DNA of 64,000 nucleotides, taken from positions 34,417 through 98,416 of the forward strand of contig JAECUM010012946.1 in the NCBI GenBank assembly GCA_016617855.1. Reading direction: 5' to 3'. This document shows, piece after piece, positions 62,799-63,930 of this stretch (its first letter is position 1; each line of letters opens with the position of its first letter). Made by a program: the position numbers and the translations under genes. Source of the stretch: Megalonaias nervosa (taxonomy: Eukaryota > Mollusca > Bivalvia > Unionida > Unionidae). The notes beneath the pieces are model-generated. The model was not told where the DNA came from, did no database searches, and worked only from the letters and a program-made list of their open reading frames with translations.

Positions 62799-62998
62799 TT
62801 AACAGCCTTCATAATCACTTCACTCAAATTAAAATTGTGTCTCACTTAAACTGTGTCCATATTTTCTCCCCATAGGGTGACTATGACCAAGCCCTATCAT
62901 GCTTGGTCAGACAGATGCAGATCCACTTCAAGGACTTGGACAAGCTGAAGGTAGACAACACTGAGGAGGGGAAGGCCTTGAGAAGGGTTTATGCTGAG
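1208..62998 (+). CDS. ATR: ATR checkpoint kinase, internal part (17 exons)
   Basis: Serine/threonine kinase of the PI3K-like family that, with ATRIP, senses RPA-coated single-stranded DNA in the nucleus and signals through CHK1. Seventeen exons join to 694 codons: 1208-1276, 11611-11699, 12208-12343, 13191-13333, 14142-14259, 24545-24682, 26220-26400, 29570-29757, 33703-33808, 34059-34209, 39298-39388, 41814-41876, 44677-44792, 51043-51178, 55219-55352, 59120-59219 and 62876-62998. Every junction is GT-AG and keeps phase without a stop. The product covers the end of the HEAT array and most of the FAT domain, whose TPR-like helices cradle the kinase. The kinase and FATC are beyond the right edge and the N-terminal HEAT repeats beyond the left. 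Colinearity with vertebrate ATR is clear and no exon seems missing inside the span. Introns are unusually repeat-rich. No sign of pseudogenisation was seen. Confidence 0.96.
1600..2070. repeat. Degenerate ~150-bp direct repeats (family A)
   Basis: Three diverged units recur, each marked by a segment like AAATATGGCCATCA (near 1721, 1876 and 2023) and by a following ACCAAATTTGA-like segment. Spacing is about 147-155 bp. The same unit family occurs at 51866-52160 and, most completely, at 60330-61170. Confidence 0.6.
2290..2335 (+). repeat. Interspersed repeat end, shared with 10543-10689
   Basis: GGGCTGTTCCATTAAA here reappears reverse-complemented near 10666-10689 (TTTAATGGAACAGCCC) and is followed by related G-rich sequence. 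This suggests two copies of the same dispersed element in opposite orientation. The family is not identified. Confidence 0.5.
2774..2945 (+). CDS. Candidate exon of unknown protein, part 1
   Basis: The 172-nt stretch is open in one frame from a good acceptor (AATTTTAG) to a good donor (ACAG/GTAAGT) and ends in phase 1. It encodes about 57 residues including [30 protein letters not shown] and EIVDRLT. The composition looks protein-like, but I do not recognise the family. It joins in phase to 5962-6083. It is also phase-compatible with the ATR exon ending at 1276. It is not needed for canonical ATR, so it is either a nested or transposon-borne gene, a relic, or an alternative ATR terminal exon. 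Confidence 0.4.
3419..3921. repeat. 42-bp tandem repeat, ~12 copies
   Basis: Unit of about 42 bp built around ACAATGGCATTACCATTGT, itself a small hairpin (ACAATGG/CCATTGT). One copy has lost ACA and others carry single substitutions. Because 42 is a multiple of three, long open frames run on both strands (14-residue periodic peptides). These are by-products of the repeat, not genes. Confidence 0.92.
3922..5640. other. Intronic sequence without recognised feature
   Basis: AT-rich DNA with several short open frames, none showing a protein motif or consistent splice borders. G-rich tracts near 5340-5420 may belong to a dispersed repeat but could not be classified. Confidence 0.5.
5645..5692. 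repeat. (CA)n microsatellite
   Basis: Interrupted CA dinucleotide run with two CAGA interruptions. Confidence 0.9.
5720..5830 (+). repeat. SINE-like 3' fragment
   Basis: Contains GGGCAAGGCACTTTATTCC, close to GGGCAGGGTACTTTATCCC in the tRNA-derived SINE at 23327-23505. There is no A/B-box head, so it is a 5'-truncated copy or a related tail. Confidence 0.4.
5962..6083 (+). CDS. Candidate exon of unknown protein, part 2 (Cys/His tail)
   Basis: A pyrimidine-rich acceptor (TTTTTTTACAG) precedes 5962. With the phase-1 G from 2945 the frame reads [11 protein letters not shown], then [17 protein letters not shown], and stops with TGA at 6081-6083. The C-x2-C-x6-C arrangement with nearby His residues could be a small zinc-binding motif, but no known family is recognised. 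A second frame just downstream (6079-6222) also looks coding, so the true end may be damaged by a frameshift. Confidence 0.38.
6079..6222 (+). pseudogene. Possible frame-shifted continuation of the unknown ORF
   Basis: In the +1 frame from ACT at 6079 to TAG at 6220-6222 the sequence is open: [20 protein letters not shown], then [15 protein letters not shown]. The amphipathic, Lys/Glu-rich helix-like composition resembles coding sequence and overlaps the stop of the previous frame. It could be the original C-terminus of the 2774/5962 candidate after a one-base slip. This is inference only. Confidence 0.3.
6337..7176. repeat. 70-bp tandem repeat, 12 copies
   Basis: CTGATTGCACTACCAATCCA recurs at exact 70-bp steps from 6341 to 7111. 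The first four units are identical, and later ones carry substitutions (ATTGG, AACGCA, GCGC variants). This pattern indicates recent local amplification at the left end. There are no unique spacers between units. Confidence 0.95.
7177..8574. other. Intronic sequence without recognised feature
   Basis: AT-rich sequence with no motif, exon or repeat that I could define. Confidence 0.5.
8575..9061. mobile_element. Non-autonomous foldback/MITE with ~54-bp terminal inverted repeats
   Basis: The 5' end CCATCTTCGCTAGCCAAGG and the 3' end CCTTGGCTAGCGAAGATGG are reverse complements. The match extends about 54 bp with a few differences. Flanks AAATGCT (8568-8574) and AAATACT (9062-9068) match at 6 of 7 positions and look like a 7-bp target-site duplication. 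The 487-bp unit contains a minus-strand open frame (8660-8998, 112 codons) with no recognisable domain. No transposase was found. Confidence 0.82.
9362..9451. repeat. (TA)n(CA)n compound microsatellite
   Basis: About 58 bp of TA followed by about 30 bp of CA. Confidence 0.95.
9491..9807. mobile_element. Foldback/MITE with ~43-bp inverted ends
   Basis: The left end starts TAATCTGATTATAATCAGAT and continues CTCCACTGTCCTATGTG. The right end (about 9765-9807) is its reverse complement with two or three mismatches. The ends themselves contain a nested palindrome (ATCTGATT/AATCAGAT). The terminal TA may be the target dinucleotide. About 317 bp; no coding capacity recognised. Confidence 0.75.
9808..11610. 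other. Intronic sequence, with a dispersed-repeat fragment
   Basis: 10543-10689 contains the reverse-complement partner of the repeat end at 2290. Around 11180-11340 two weakly similar segments (AAAAGTAGGTCA ... TTTTACACTTCACTGAC) repeat once. The remainder shows nothing I can support. Confidence 0.45.
11611..11699 (+). CDS. ATR: ATR exon 2 of window
   Basis: Acceptor GTTGTTGTAG, donor GTAAGA at 11700. Reads [20 protein letters not shown], then GELGAVDPG and a split Arg codon (phase 2 end). Human ATR has LLKGCQ and [13 protein letters not shown] at the same place, making this one of the best anchors for the gene call. Confidence 0.97.
12208..12343 (+). CDS. ATR: ATR exon 3 of window (start of FAT region)
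   Basis: Acceptor TTTATAG, donor GTCAGT. Completes the Arg codon and reads [15 protein letters not shown], then [20 protein letters not shown]. Aligns with the FAYGLLMELTRAYLA segment of human ATR. The first 15 residues are poorly conserved, as in other species. Confidence 0.95.
12344..13190. other. Intronic sequence without firm feature
   Basis: 12835-13060 contains phrases such as CCATCTATACCAG and CAGAACTCCATC that recur in diverged form near 16600-16650, suggesting an old dispersed repeat. Nothing else was identified. Confidence 0.4.
13191..13333 (+). CDS. ATR: ATR exon 4 of window
   Basis: Acceptor TTTCTTCAG, donor GTAAGT at 13334 (exon ends in phase 2). Reads [15 protein letters not shown], then [16 protein letters not shown]. 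Human ATR has AAYAIQELLSIY and LWRRFPEHVREILEP here. Confidence 0.97.
13440..13690 (+). mobile_element. tRNA-derived SINE, near complete, with TSD
   Basis: The head has a Pol III A box (TGGCCTAGTGG) and B box (GGGTTTGAGTCTT) of a degenerate tRNA. A conserved core with TGGTTCTTTCCGGGG follows, and the tail is GCGTTAAACCCTATAACAAC. Flanks ACTGCCCTGGAATA (13426-13439) and ACTGCCCTGTAATA (13691-13704) form a 14-bp target-site duplication with one mismatch. The tail style resembles SINEs I know from bivalves. The unique short intron context suggests a fairly recent insertion. Confidence 0.9.
14142..14259 (+). CDS. ATR: ATR exon 5 of window
   Basis: Acceptor ATATTTTAG, donor GTATTC at 14260. Reads [20 protein letters not shown], then [14 protein letters not shown]. 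Matches SSQKSTDWSGVKKPIYLSK and WAGYLITK of human ATR. The reading frame stays open 144 nt into the intron to a TAA at 14401, so intron retention would give a short readthrough tail. Confidence 0.96.
14510..16338. mobile_element. Tigger/pogo-type DNA transposon, non-autonomous
   Basis: The left end CAGTCAAACCCAGTTAT and right end ATAAGTGGGTTTGACTG are inverted repeats, flanked on both sides by the TA target dinucleotide (14508-14509 and 16339-16340). An internal segment near 14816-14905 (AGCCTCATCCCTTTGGTAG ... CCAAAATCTAGGCCAATT) is shared with the Tigger copy at 49431-50749 and, inverted, with the copy at 45818-48700, tying the three together. No transposase coding sequence is visible. It contains a nested foldback at 15784-15977. 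Confidence 0.8.
15784..15977. mobile_element. Nested foldback element inside the Tigger copy
   Basis: Outer arms 15784-15813 and 15948-15977 match at 28 of 30 positions (core CAGCATTGTGAATTTTAT). Inner arms TAAATGTAGCTAAAAGTAC (15833-15851) and its reverse complement with one mismatch (15890-15908) pair as well. The 194-bp segment would fold into a long hairpin with internal bulges. Confidence 0.82.
16957..17036. repeat. (TA)n microsatellite
   Basis: About 80 bp of TA with one GT interruption; it generates spurious Ile/Tyr-repeat frames on both strands. Confidence 0.95.
17150..17330 (+). repeat. Degenerate tRNA-SINE-like fragment
   Basis: CAGTGGGTAGAGCATTGC could be a decayed A box and GAGTTCACTACAC a decayed B box. 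The following text (GATGTGTTAAAAATGACATT) resembles AATGTGTTAAAAGTGCTTTT at the end of the SINE near 58600-58760. Old copy; moderate to low certainty. Confidence 0.4.
18016..18175. repeat. Short tandem repeat, unit ~33-45 bp
   Basis: GTGTGAACCTGAATATGTG followed by AGGGATTACA recurs four times, with variable inserts (GAGACTTGCCCATAAGCT) between units. Confidence 0.75.
18742..19300. repeat. 35-bp tandem repeat, 16 copies
   Basis: GAGCTGGGATCCATGAGCT recurs at exact 35-bp steps from 18746 to 19271, with rare substitutions (GATGCATG, TTACGTC, CTATTAC). High identity suggests recent expansion. Each unit contains a small GAGCT...AGCT inverted motif. Confidence 0.95.
19301..21005. other. Intronic sequence with one family-B repeat unit
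   Basis: 19770-19960 carries text like ATCTTGTTATTGCTACTCC and CATCCAGTATG, matching the ~130-bp units at 42440-43060. 20040-21005 shows nothing I can support beyond AT-rich sequence. Confidence 0.45.
21010..23285. repeat. 18/19-bp minisatellite, ~2.3 kb
   Basis: Units of the form GGCATGGGGATGTAGAATA alternate between 18 and 19 bp, with many point variants, for about 120 copies. Because most units are 18 bp, several minus-strand frames stay open for 100-270 codons with a repeating [23 protein letters not shown] peptide. They lack any conserved start, splice borders or domain, so I treat them as repeat artefacts. Confidence 0.93.
21598..22111. repeat. 223-bp higher-order repeat inside the minisatellite
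   Basis: The variant order starting CATCAGGATGTAGAATAGGC recurs at 21598, 21821 and 22044, exactly 223 bp apart. The first two blocks are nearly identical, including the odd variants GGGATTATGAATAGGC and ATGTAATAATGGC. The third copy is partial. Confidence 0.9.
23327..23505 (+). mobile_element. tRNA-derived SINE (second family)
   Basis: Head with A-box-like CATGGTGGCACAGTAAT and B box GCAGGTTTGAATCCTAC, followed by GGGCAGGGTACTTTATCCC. The tail is less clear. It differs from the 13440 SINE family. Confidence 0.65.
23510..24250. repeat. Degenerate tandem repeat, ~35-45 bp unit
   Basis: Recurring GATGTGACATCACAGGCAC followed by ATGAAGGTAATGTGA-like text, with variable length. The TGACATCA core recurs many times and resembles a CRE/AP-1 half-palindrome, probably by chance of the repeat. 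Confidence 0.8.
24545..24682 (+). CDS. ATR: ATR exon 6 of window
   Basis: Acceptor CTCTTTCAG, donor GTAAGC, phase 0 both sides. Reads [20 protein letters not shown], then [16 protein letters not shown]. Human ATR has SKIFTCCSIMMKHDFKVTI then YLLPHILVYVLLG. The preceding intron is about 10.3 kb. Confidence 0.97.
24683..26219. other. Intron with family-B unit, SINE fragment and ~170-bp repeats
   Basis: 24865-25060 resembles the family-B unit of 42440-43060. 25740-26180 has two to three copies of a ~170-bp degenerate direct repeat marked by TTTGCTTATGTTCCCTGAACC and CTTGGGATGAATAATTATGA. See also the SINE at 25355-25610. Confidence 0.5.
25355..25610 (+). mobile_element. 5'-truncated SINE (family of 30106-30438)
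   Basis: From GACCAAAGACTTACAAAAATG through CAGCATTAAGAGGTTAGTGT and GACTGGGTGGGACATCATG to TGAAAAATTGTTAAAGCTAC, it matches the reverse complement of the SINE at 30106-30438. The tRNA-like head is missing. The tail ends in an ATCAC/ATCACATC simple repeat. Confidence 0.85.
26220..26400 (+). CDS. ATR: ATR exon 7 of window
   Basis: Acceptor TGTGATCAG, donor GTAAAA at 26401 (phase 1 end). Reads [13 protein letters not shown], then [16 protein letters not shown]. Human ATR has VYAEIMAVLKH and STQTVFSMLDHLTQW. The donor is weak (GTAAAA) and sits only a few bases before a 51-bp tandem array. Confidence 0.96.
26406..26725. repeat. 51-bp tandem repeat, ~6 copies, next to a splice donor
   Basis: TTTAATGCAATTATCCTATT recurs at 51-bp steps, starting within about 10 nt of the ATR donor at 26401. 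The multiple-of-three length leaves open frames on both strands, which I do not regard as genes. Confidence 0.9.
26726..29569. other. Intron, mostly without recognised feature
   Basis: Apart from the repeat at 27725-28095 I see only AT-rich DNA, short purine tracts (28210-28250) and unsupported short frames. Confidence 0.5.
27725..28095. repeat. Degenerate tandem repeat, GGGATCAGCCTAGCAC motif
   Basis: GCTGGGATCAGCCTAGCAC and variants ending in AGAATACAC recur about ten times at irregular 30-38-bp steps, alternating between two variant types, so a ~65-bp dimer may be the real unit. Confidence 0.82.
29570..29757 (+). CDS. ATR: ATR exon 8 of window
   Basis: Acceptor TTCCTCACAG, donor GTGAAC. 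Completes a Gly codon and reads [20 protein letters not shown], then [13 protein letters not shown] and LQDHLDFMQ. Human ATR has VTRFLDLIPQDTLAVASF, AYTRAVMHFESFI and IQEHLGFLQ. Confidence 0.97.
29770..29930. repeat. Degenerate ~50-bp direct repeats
   Basis: TTTACTTACCTTGATAATGA and ACACATCTCATCTC recur three times just downstream of the exon-8 donor. Confidence 0.7.
30106..30438 (-). mobile_element. tRNA-derived SINE, complete, minus strand, with TSD
   Basis: Read on the minus strand, the head has A box TAGCCTAGTGGTTAGAGCG and B box GTGGGTTTGAGCCC. The body continues to TTGTTAAAGCTACATT and a GT-rich tail. The 9-bp duplication TCTCAAGAT flanks it (30097-30105 and 30439-30447). A truncated relative lies on the plus strand at 25355-25610. 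The well-preserved tRNA head looks like a tRNA gene but is part of the SINE. Confidence 0.9.
30944..31085. repeat. (TA)n(CA)n(TA)n compound microsatellite
   Basis: TA runs flank a central CA/CACAGA run over about 140 bp. Confidence 0.95.
31100..32400. other. Unclassified block, possibly an inserted element
   Basis: The base composition and word use change here (more AAC/ACAA on the plus strand and islands such as GTCCGAGCGGCGTAG). The 3' part contains GTAACACCTCTACAAACAAA. The minus strand has a 63-codon frame (32148-32339) without a recognised domain. I could not find terminal repeats. It may be an LTR or other retroelement piece, but that is unproven. Confidence 0.3.
32960..33110. repeat. 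Two ~105-bp direct repeats
   Basis: GGTGGTTACTCCTAGCAGAGG with AGACAGGTTTTACTG and AATAGAATTGTCATT is followed about 105 bp later by a near copy. They lead into the 43-bp array. Confidence 0.65.
33170..33465. repeat. 43-bp tandem repeat, ~7 copies
   Basis: GTCATTGTCATTAACAGCAA, then CATTGGTATGGGTAATAACA, recurs at 43-bp steps. The left flank shows degenerate copies. Confidence 0.9.
33703..33808 (+). CDS. ATR: ATR exon 9 of window
   Basis: Acceptor CTTGTTTTTAG, donor GTAAGC (phase 1 end). Reads [20 protein letters not shown], then [13 protein letters not shown]. Human ATR has KLYAAMHEPDGVAGVSAIRK and LKEQILEHESLG. Highly conserved FAT signature. Confidence 0.98.
34059..34209 (+). CDS. ATR: ATR exon 10 of window
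   Basis: Acceptor TGTTCTTAG, donor GTGAGT. Completes Gly and reads [20 protein letters not shown], then [16 protein letters not shown]. Matches ACYDRAIQLEPDQIIHYHGV in human ATR. The 250-bp intron before it is the shortest in the window. Confidence 0.97.
34210..35453. other. Intron segment without recognised feature
   Basis: AT-rich, no repeat or coding signal that I can support. Confidence 0.5.
35460..36270. mobile_element. hAT-like foldback element with 6-bp direct flanks
   Basis: The ends CAGACCTGCCAACCCTTACA and TGTTAGGGTTGGCAGGTCTG are inverted repeats (19 of 20). GATATG stands immediately outside on both sides (35454-35459 and 36271-36276). hAT elements usually make 8-bp duplications, so the family call is tentative. 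Two open frames inside (35503-35814 and 35922-36242, about 103 and 106 codons) show no transposase motif. A related right end lies at 41597. Confidence 0.7.
36670..37290. repeat. Degenerate ~190-bp direct repeats
   Basis: Segments such as GGTCAAGTTTGAGTTAGAGTT, AGTTAAGTTTAATTTCTACT and ACCAAATTTGGCTTGAGATT recur three times at roughly 180-200 bp. Confidence 0.5.
37291..38427. other. Intron segment without recognised feature
   Basis: No repeat, coding or transposon signal that I can defend. Confidence 0.5.
38428..38531 (+). CDS. Candidate terminal exon of an unknown transcript
   Basis: After an acceptor-like TTTAAATTTACAG the frame reads [20 protein letters not shown] and continues [13 protein letters not shown] to TGA at 38529-38531. 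This Ser/Glu/Lys-rich, protein-like tail is followed by about 500 nt resembling a 3' UTR and by AATAAA at 39050. The entry phase (two bases before the first full codon) does not fit the ATR exon ending at 34209, which needs one base. It could therefore be a nested gene, a retro-inserted 3' end or chance. I do not recognise the protein. Confidence 0.35.
39298..39388 (+). CDS. ATR: ATR exon 11 of window
   Basis: Acceptor TTTTGGTCAG, donor GTGAGT. Completes Lys and reads [20 protein letters not shown], then [10 protein letters not shown]. Human ATR has [20 protein letters not shown]. Confidence 0.98.
39651..41206. mobile_element. TA-flanked DNA transposon, non-autonomous (pogo/Tigger-like)
   Basis: The left end CACCTCTCCCTTGATAACTCG and the right end (around 41165-41206, CGAGTTATCAGGG ... 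TATCGAGGGAGTGGTG) are inverted. TA precedes the left end and a mutated TG follows the right. The ends differ from the CAGTCCTACCC family but have the same architecture. A stretch near 40878-40960 resembles 1300-1385. No transposase frame was recognised. Confidence 0.65.
41314..41597. mobile_element. Relic related to the element at 35460-36270
   Basis: The end GATTAGGGTTGGCAG is shared with the right terminus of 35460-36270, and the preceding text (AGAAAAATAATGACTCCCTTA versus AGAAAAATAATCAGCTGCCTTA) is also similar. The left end was not found. Confidence 0.55.
41814..41876 (+). CDS. ATR: ATR exon 12 of window (63 nt)
   Basis: Acceptor TTGTTTTACAG, donor GTAAAA, phase 0 both sides. Reads [20 protein letters not shown] and a final Lys. 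Human ATR has STTWSVRLGQLLLSAKK. The smallest ATR exon in the window, with a weak donor. Confidence 0.94.
41877..44676. other. Intron with family-B repeats
   Basis: Outside the ~130-bp repeats (42440-43060, and one unit near 43230-43420), only AT-rich sequence and a CT-rich tract near 43915-43935 were seen. Confidence 0.5.
42440..43060. repeat. Degenerate ~130-bp tandem repeats (family B), 4 copies
   Basis: Marked by GGTGGCCATCTTGAAGATCT-like segments near 42541, 42671, 42799 and 42932, and by CAACAGAAGACTTATTATGG-like segments between them. Single units of the same family are found near 19790, 24955 and 43290. Confidence 0.7.
44677..44792 (+). CDS. ATR: ATR exon 13 of window
   Basis: Acceptor TCATTTTTAG, donor GTAATT (phase 2 end). 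Reads [20 protein letters not shown], then [18 protein letters not shown]. Human ATR has LKLVRAEQIVPLSAAS and [13 protein letters not shown], almost identical. Confidence 0.98.
44833..45085 (+). mobile_element. tRNA-derived SINE (same family as 13440), with TSD
   Basis: A box TTGGCCGAGTTGTCTAAGG and B box TTGGTTCAAGTCTCGG. The core includes AAAAGCTTGCCAGAAGCTTC, and the tail is GGCATTAAACCCATAGCAAC. The 10-bp duplication ACATTTATTG flanks it (44823-44832 and 45086-45095). It starts about 40 bp after the exon-13 donor. Confidence 0.9.
45818..48700 (-). mobile_element. Tigger/pogo-type DNA transposon, near full length, broken
   Basis: The ends CAGTTCTGCCCATTTAT (left) and TGTAAGTGGAGGAATG (right) are diverged inverted repeats. 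TA flanks both sides (45816-45817 and 48701-48702). At 2,883 bp it has the size of an autonomous Tigger. Internal non-coding text (TTGTCAATATAAAAGTGTAT on the minus strand) is shared with the deleted copy at 49431-50749. The transposase it carries is listed separately. Confidence 0.85.
46594..48228 (-). pseudogene. Tigger (pogo) transposase, frameshifted
   Basis: Minus-strand fragments in order: [20 protein letters not shown] (48100-48228), the start of the CENP-B-like HTH; then [19 protein letters not shown] (about 47740-47800), the second HTH; then NADETTLFF (about 47650), with the first catalytic Asp of the DDE domain; [16 protein letters not shown] and [12 protein letters not shown]; then GDNSSAH (about 47345), with the second Asp, and FLPPNTT (about 47285); and a C-terminal piece at 46594-46863. 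The frame breaks at several points, so no intact enzyme is encoded. Pogo-superfamily transposases cut and paste at TA sites. Confidence 0.85.
49431..50749 (+). mobile_element. Tigger/pogo element, internally deleted
   Basis: The left end CAGTCCTACCCACTTATAT and right end ATAAACGGGTAGGACTG are inverted repeats. TA flanks both sides (49429-49430 and 50750-50751). Sub-terminal TGTCGACA/GTCGACAT words recur as in the 45818 copy. At 1,319 bp it keeps both ends and only the first codons of the transposase. Its well-matched ends suggest it is younger than the 45818 copy. Confidence 0.9.
49955..50074 (+). pseudogene. Truncated Tigger transposase N-terminus (39 codons)
   Basis: ATG at 49955 opens [20 protein letters not shown], then [19 protein letters not shown], and a TAA stop at 50072-50074. 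It matches the first residues of the broken transposase at 48228 (minus strand) and the CENP-B N-terminal HTH pattern (V-C-E-K-F). Everything after helix 2-3 is deleted. Confidence 0.85.
50771..50820. repeat. (TA)n microsatellite
   Basis: About 50 bp of pure TA just outside the Tigger right end. Confidence 0.95.
51043..51178 (+). CDS. ATR: ATR exon 14 of window
   Basis: Acceptor CTGAATTACAG, donor GTATGC at 51179. Completes Arg and reads [20 protein letters not shown], then [13 protein letters not shown]. Human ATR has RLHMLCELEHSIKPLF and LNWVARLEMTQ. The donor region is duplicated downstream (see findings). Confidence 0.94.
51160..51465. repeat. ~140-bp direct duplication of the exon-14 donor region
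   Basis: CAGAATGCAAGTTACCCAG/GTATGC at the true donor recurs as CAGAATGCAAGTTACACAG/GTATGT (donor at 51320) and as AATGGGATGCAAATCACGCAG/GTAAGG (donor at 51454). The intervening text (TGTGTATTTTGGTG, then AGCACTAAGACTTGTATCT) also repeats. Unit length is 141 and then 134 bp. Confidence 0.9.
51866..52160. repeat. Family-A degenerate repeats, 2 units
   Basis: GATGCAGATTTGCCATGCAATATG and GATGCTGATCGGCCTGCATATATG mark two units about 130 bp apart, matching the family at 60330-61170. Confidence 0.6.
52270..55060 (+). mobile_element. DIRS-type tyrosine-recombinase retrotransposon relic A
   Basis: Broken frames on the plus strand. The upstream part (52312-53460) has Ser/Pro-rich gag-like text. 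53564-54107 encodes tyrosine-recombinase N-terminal (SAM-like) text: [30 protein letters not shown], then [16 protein letters not shown] and [12 protein letters not shown]. This is the pattern of DIRS/Ngaro recombinases (a strand-joining enzyme that inserts circular cDNA). The R-H-R-Y catalytic part is decayed. At the right, 54953-55045 has inverted arms (AATGTGATCAGGTAA / TTACTTGATCACATT). The left boundary is uncertain. Confidence 0.65.
53564..54107 (+). pseudogene. DIRS tyrosine recombinase, N-terminal part, frameshifted
   Basis: Two overlapping frames carry complementary parts of one protein: 53638-53907 ([36 protein letters not shown]) and 53904-54107 ([30 protein letters not shown]). 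A frameshift near 53904 splits them. The family role is DNA strand exchange during integration. This copy is dead. Confidence 0.65.
55219..55352 (+). CDS. ATR: ATR exon 15 of window
   Basis: Acceptor TCTGCCTTCAG, donor GTAAGT (phase 2 end). Reads [20 protein letters not shown], then [14 protein letters not shown]. Human ATR has NSYRAKEPILALRRALLSL and VGECWLQSARVARK. It is sandwiched between two DIRS relics. Confidence 0.98.
55560..57515 (+). mobile_element. DIRS-type retrotransposon relic B with inverted ends
   Basis: Near 55575-55650 and 57440-57515 the text is inverted (AACTTAGTCACTTCTGTCAG versus CTGACAGAAGTGACTAAG-like), as expected for DIRS inverted terminal repeats. Inside, 56316-56400 reads [20 protein letters not shown], typical of the end of the DIRS RNase H domain. 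56700-56760 reads [11 protein letters not shown], typical of the start of the recombinase. The order (RNase H, then recombinase) is right for DIRS. Most of RT and the recombinase core is deleted. Confidence 0.68.
56316..56765 (+). pseudogene. DIRS RNase H end and recombinase start
   Basis: The plus-strand frame 56316-56567 contains the [12 protein letters not shown] motif (in intact elements DLFATR-N-KLP), then loses similarity. After stops, [18 protein letters not shown] (about 56700-56760) follows. Non-functional. Two minus-strand frames over the same place (56110-56404) are shadows. Confidence 0.6.
57880..57985. repeat. Short direct repeats, ~28 bp
   Basis: GAAAGCCTTCTGATCTTTC-like text recurs four times with variation. 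Confidence 0.6.
58075..58410. repeat. Degenerate ~33-bp tandem repeat, ~10 copies
   Basis: CAGTATTTTCAGACCATTGT followed by AGTGTATCTAAT recurs with variable length and many substitutions. Confidence 0.82.
58600..58760 (+). mobile_element. tRNA-derived SINE, old copy
   Basis: A-box-like GCTGTGGTATAGCATTTGG, B-box-like GCAGGTTCATACCTG, and the tail ends AACCAACAAATAAACAAATC. Possible target duplication TTTATTT on both sides, too short to be sure. Confidence 0.55.
59120..59219 (+). CDS. ATR: ATR exon 16 of window
   Basis: Acceptor CTCTGCAACAG, donor GTAAGC, phase 0 end. Completes Lys and reads [20 protein letters not shown], then [12 protein letters not shown]. Human ATR has AGHHQTAYNALLNA and VERAKWLWSKGD. 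Confidence 0.97.
59560..60290. repeat. Degenerate ~190-bp direct repeats with an internal 48-bp duplication
   Basis: GTGACCTTACACTTCACACT followed by CCAGTAATTACAGTGTTTGC is perfectly repeated at 59764 and 59812. The larger unit (GGGTGTATTCTTGGA ... CAGTGACCTAC ... CACTCCAATGATTA) recurs about every 190 bp. Confidence 0.6.
60330..61170. repeat. Family-A degenerate tandem repeats, 6 units of ~144 bp
   Basis: AAATATGACCACTATTACTA-like markers stand near 60451, 60568, 60710, 60856, 61000 and 61144. Spacing is 117 for the first step and then 142-146. Each unit also has CAACTTCTCAAA and ACCAAATTTGACA-like text. This is the most complete array of the family that is also present at 1600-2070 and 51866-52160. 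Confidence 0.75.
61205..61600. repeat. 194-bp tandem duplication
   Basis: GTGAACAATGTTAGACTTAC, then TTTGGCCTCTTGTTGGATTA, at 61211 recurs at 61405 with high identity over most of the 194 bp. Confidence 0.88.
61601..62715. repeat. Degenerate direct repeats in intron
   Basis: Between 62040 and 62640, segments such as CATCTTAAGATGTAGATGTG, ACTTGAAATGTGAGTCACTG and CAGAAACAATTTGT recur in diverged form about every 120-180 bp. Nothing else was found. Confidence 0.4.
62724..62800. repeat. (AAT)n/(ATT)n palindromic microsatellite
   Basis: A run of AAT units turns directly into ATT units, giving a long perfect inverted repeat. It lies 75 bp upstream of the exon-17 acceptor. Confidence 0.93.
62876..62998 (+). 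CDS. ATR: ATR exon 17 of window (last in window)
   Basis: Acceptor CTCCCCATAG, donor GTGAAC, phase 0 both sides. Reads [20 protein letters not shown], then [12 protein letters not shown]. Human ATR has KGDVHQALIVLQKGVELCF and GKNMLIHGRAML. The next exon (ANFESNAIMKKY-like region) must lie beyond 64000. Confidence 0.95.
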
Positions 62999-63039
62999 GT
63001 GAACAGATAGGGACATTTTTCTAAATTATAGTAAAATCT

Positions 63040-63500
63040 GTCTAAGCACACACAACCATATAAGGCTGTCTGTAAATGACATGTATTAAACCCCTTTTCA
63101 TAATTTCATTTTGATATGAAACAATATATTAGAGACAGCTGCTTGTAAATACATATATAAACCTCCTTTTTTTATTTTCATTTAGAGATTCAGCCATATA
63201 AATGTGACAGCTATAAAATGACATGTATTAATTCCTTTTCTTAGTATCACTTAGAGATTCAGCCATATAAATGGGACAGCATGTAGAACCATGTATTAAT
63301 ACTTTTTCTTTGTTTCATTTTGATATTCAGCCTTCAGAATTATGGACAGCTACTTGTAAAGGACACATATAATTTTCTTAGTTTCACTTTGACATTCAAC
63401 CTTGTACAAGTGACAGCTGCTTGTAAATGACATATATCTCCGTTCTTAGTTTCACTTTGATATTTAGCCTTATGTAGAGACAGCCGTTCACACATGACAG
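63040..63500. repeat. Degenerate ~80-bp tandem repeat, ~6 copies
   Basis: TTTAGAGATTCAGCCATATA and GACAGCTGCTTGTAAATGAC-like segments recur at 70-90-bp steps. Confidence 0.75.
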
Positions 63501-63724
63501 TTGTTATCCTTTGATTGTCCTTTATTGACATGTTTTTCTGTAATCCATATTAATTGTATGTCTTGTTTATTAGTTACACCAACTCCTTATAGACTTTAGC
63601 TGTAACATCTTCTCATATGTTTTTGATATGAAACTAAATTTTTGTTTAAATAGGATAAAATTGTCAAAACAATACTATTGTCTTCATTTGTTCTGTTAAT
63701 CGAAATCCAAGGATATAGTGAACA

Positions 63725-63930
63725 TGCCAGTTACCACACCTGTTCCATGTCATTAACTAATTTGTACTCCCATTTCTCCTTGAAGACAATACAACGTACC
63801 ATTTGCCACACCTGTTCCATGTCATTGACTAAATTATGTTCTCATCTTTTCCTTGAAGACATTTGAAACATGCCAAGTGCAACACCTGTTCCATGTCATT
63901 GACTAAATTATACCCTCATCTTTTCTGTGA
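63725..63930. repeat. ~73-bp tandem repeat, 3 copies
   Basis: CACCTGTTCCATGTCATTGA recurs near 63737, 63809 and 63883, with CTTGAAGACA-like text between. Confidence 0.88.
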
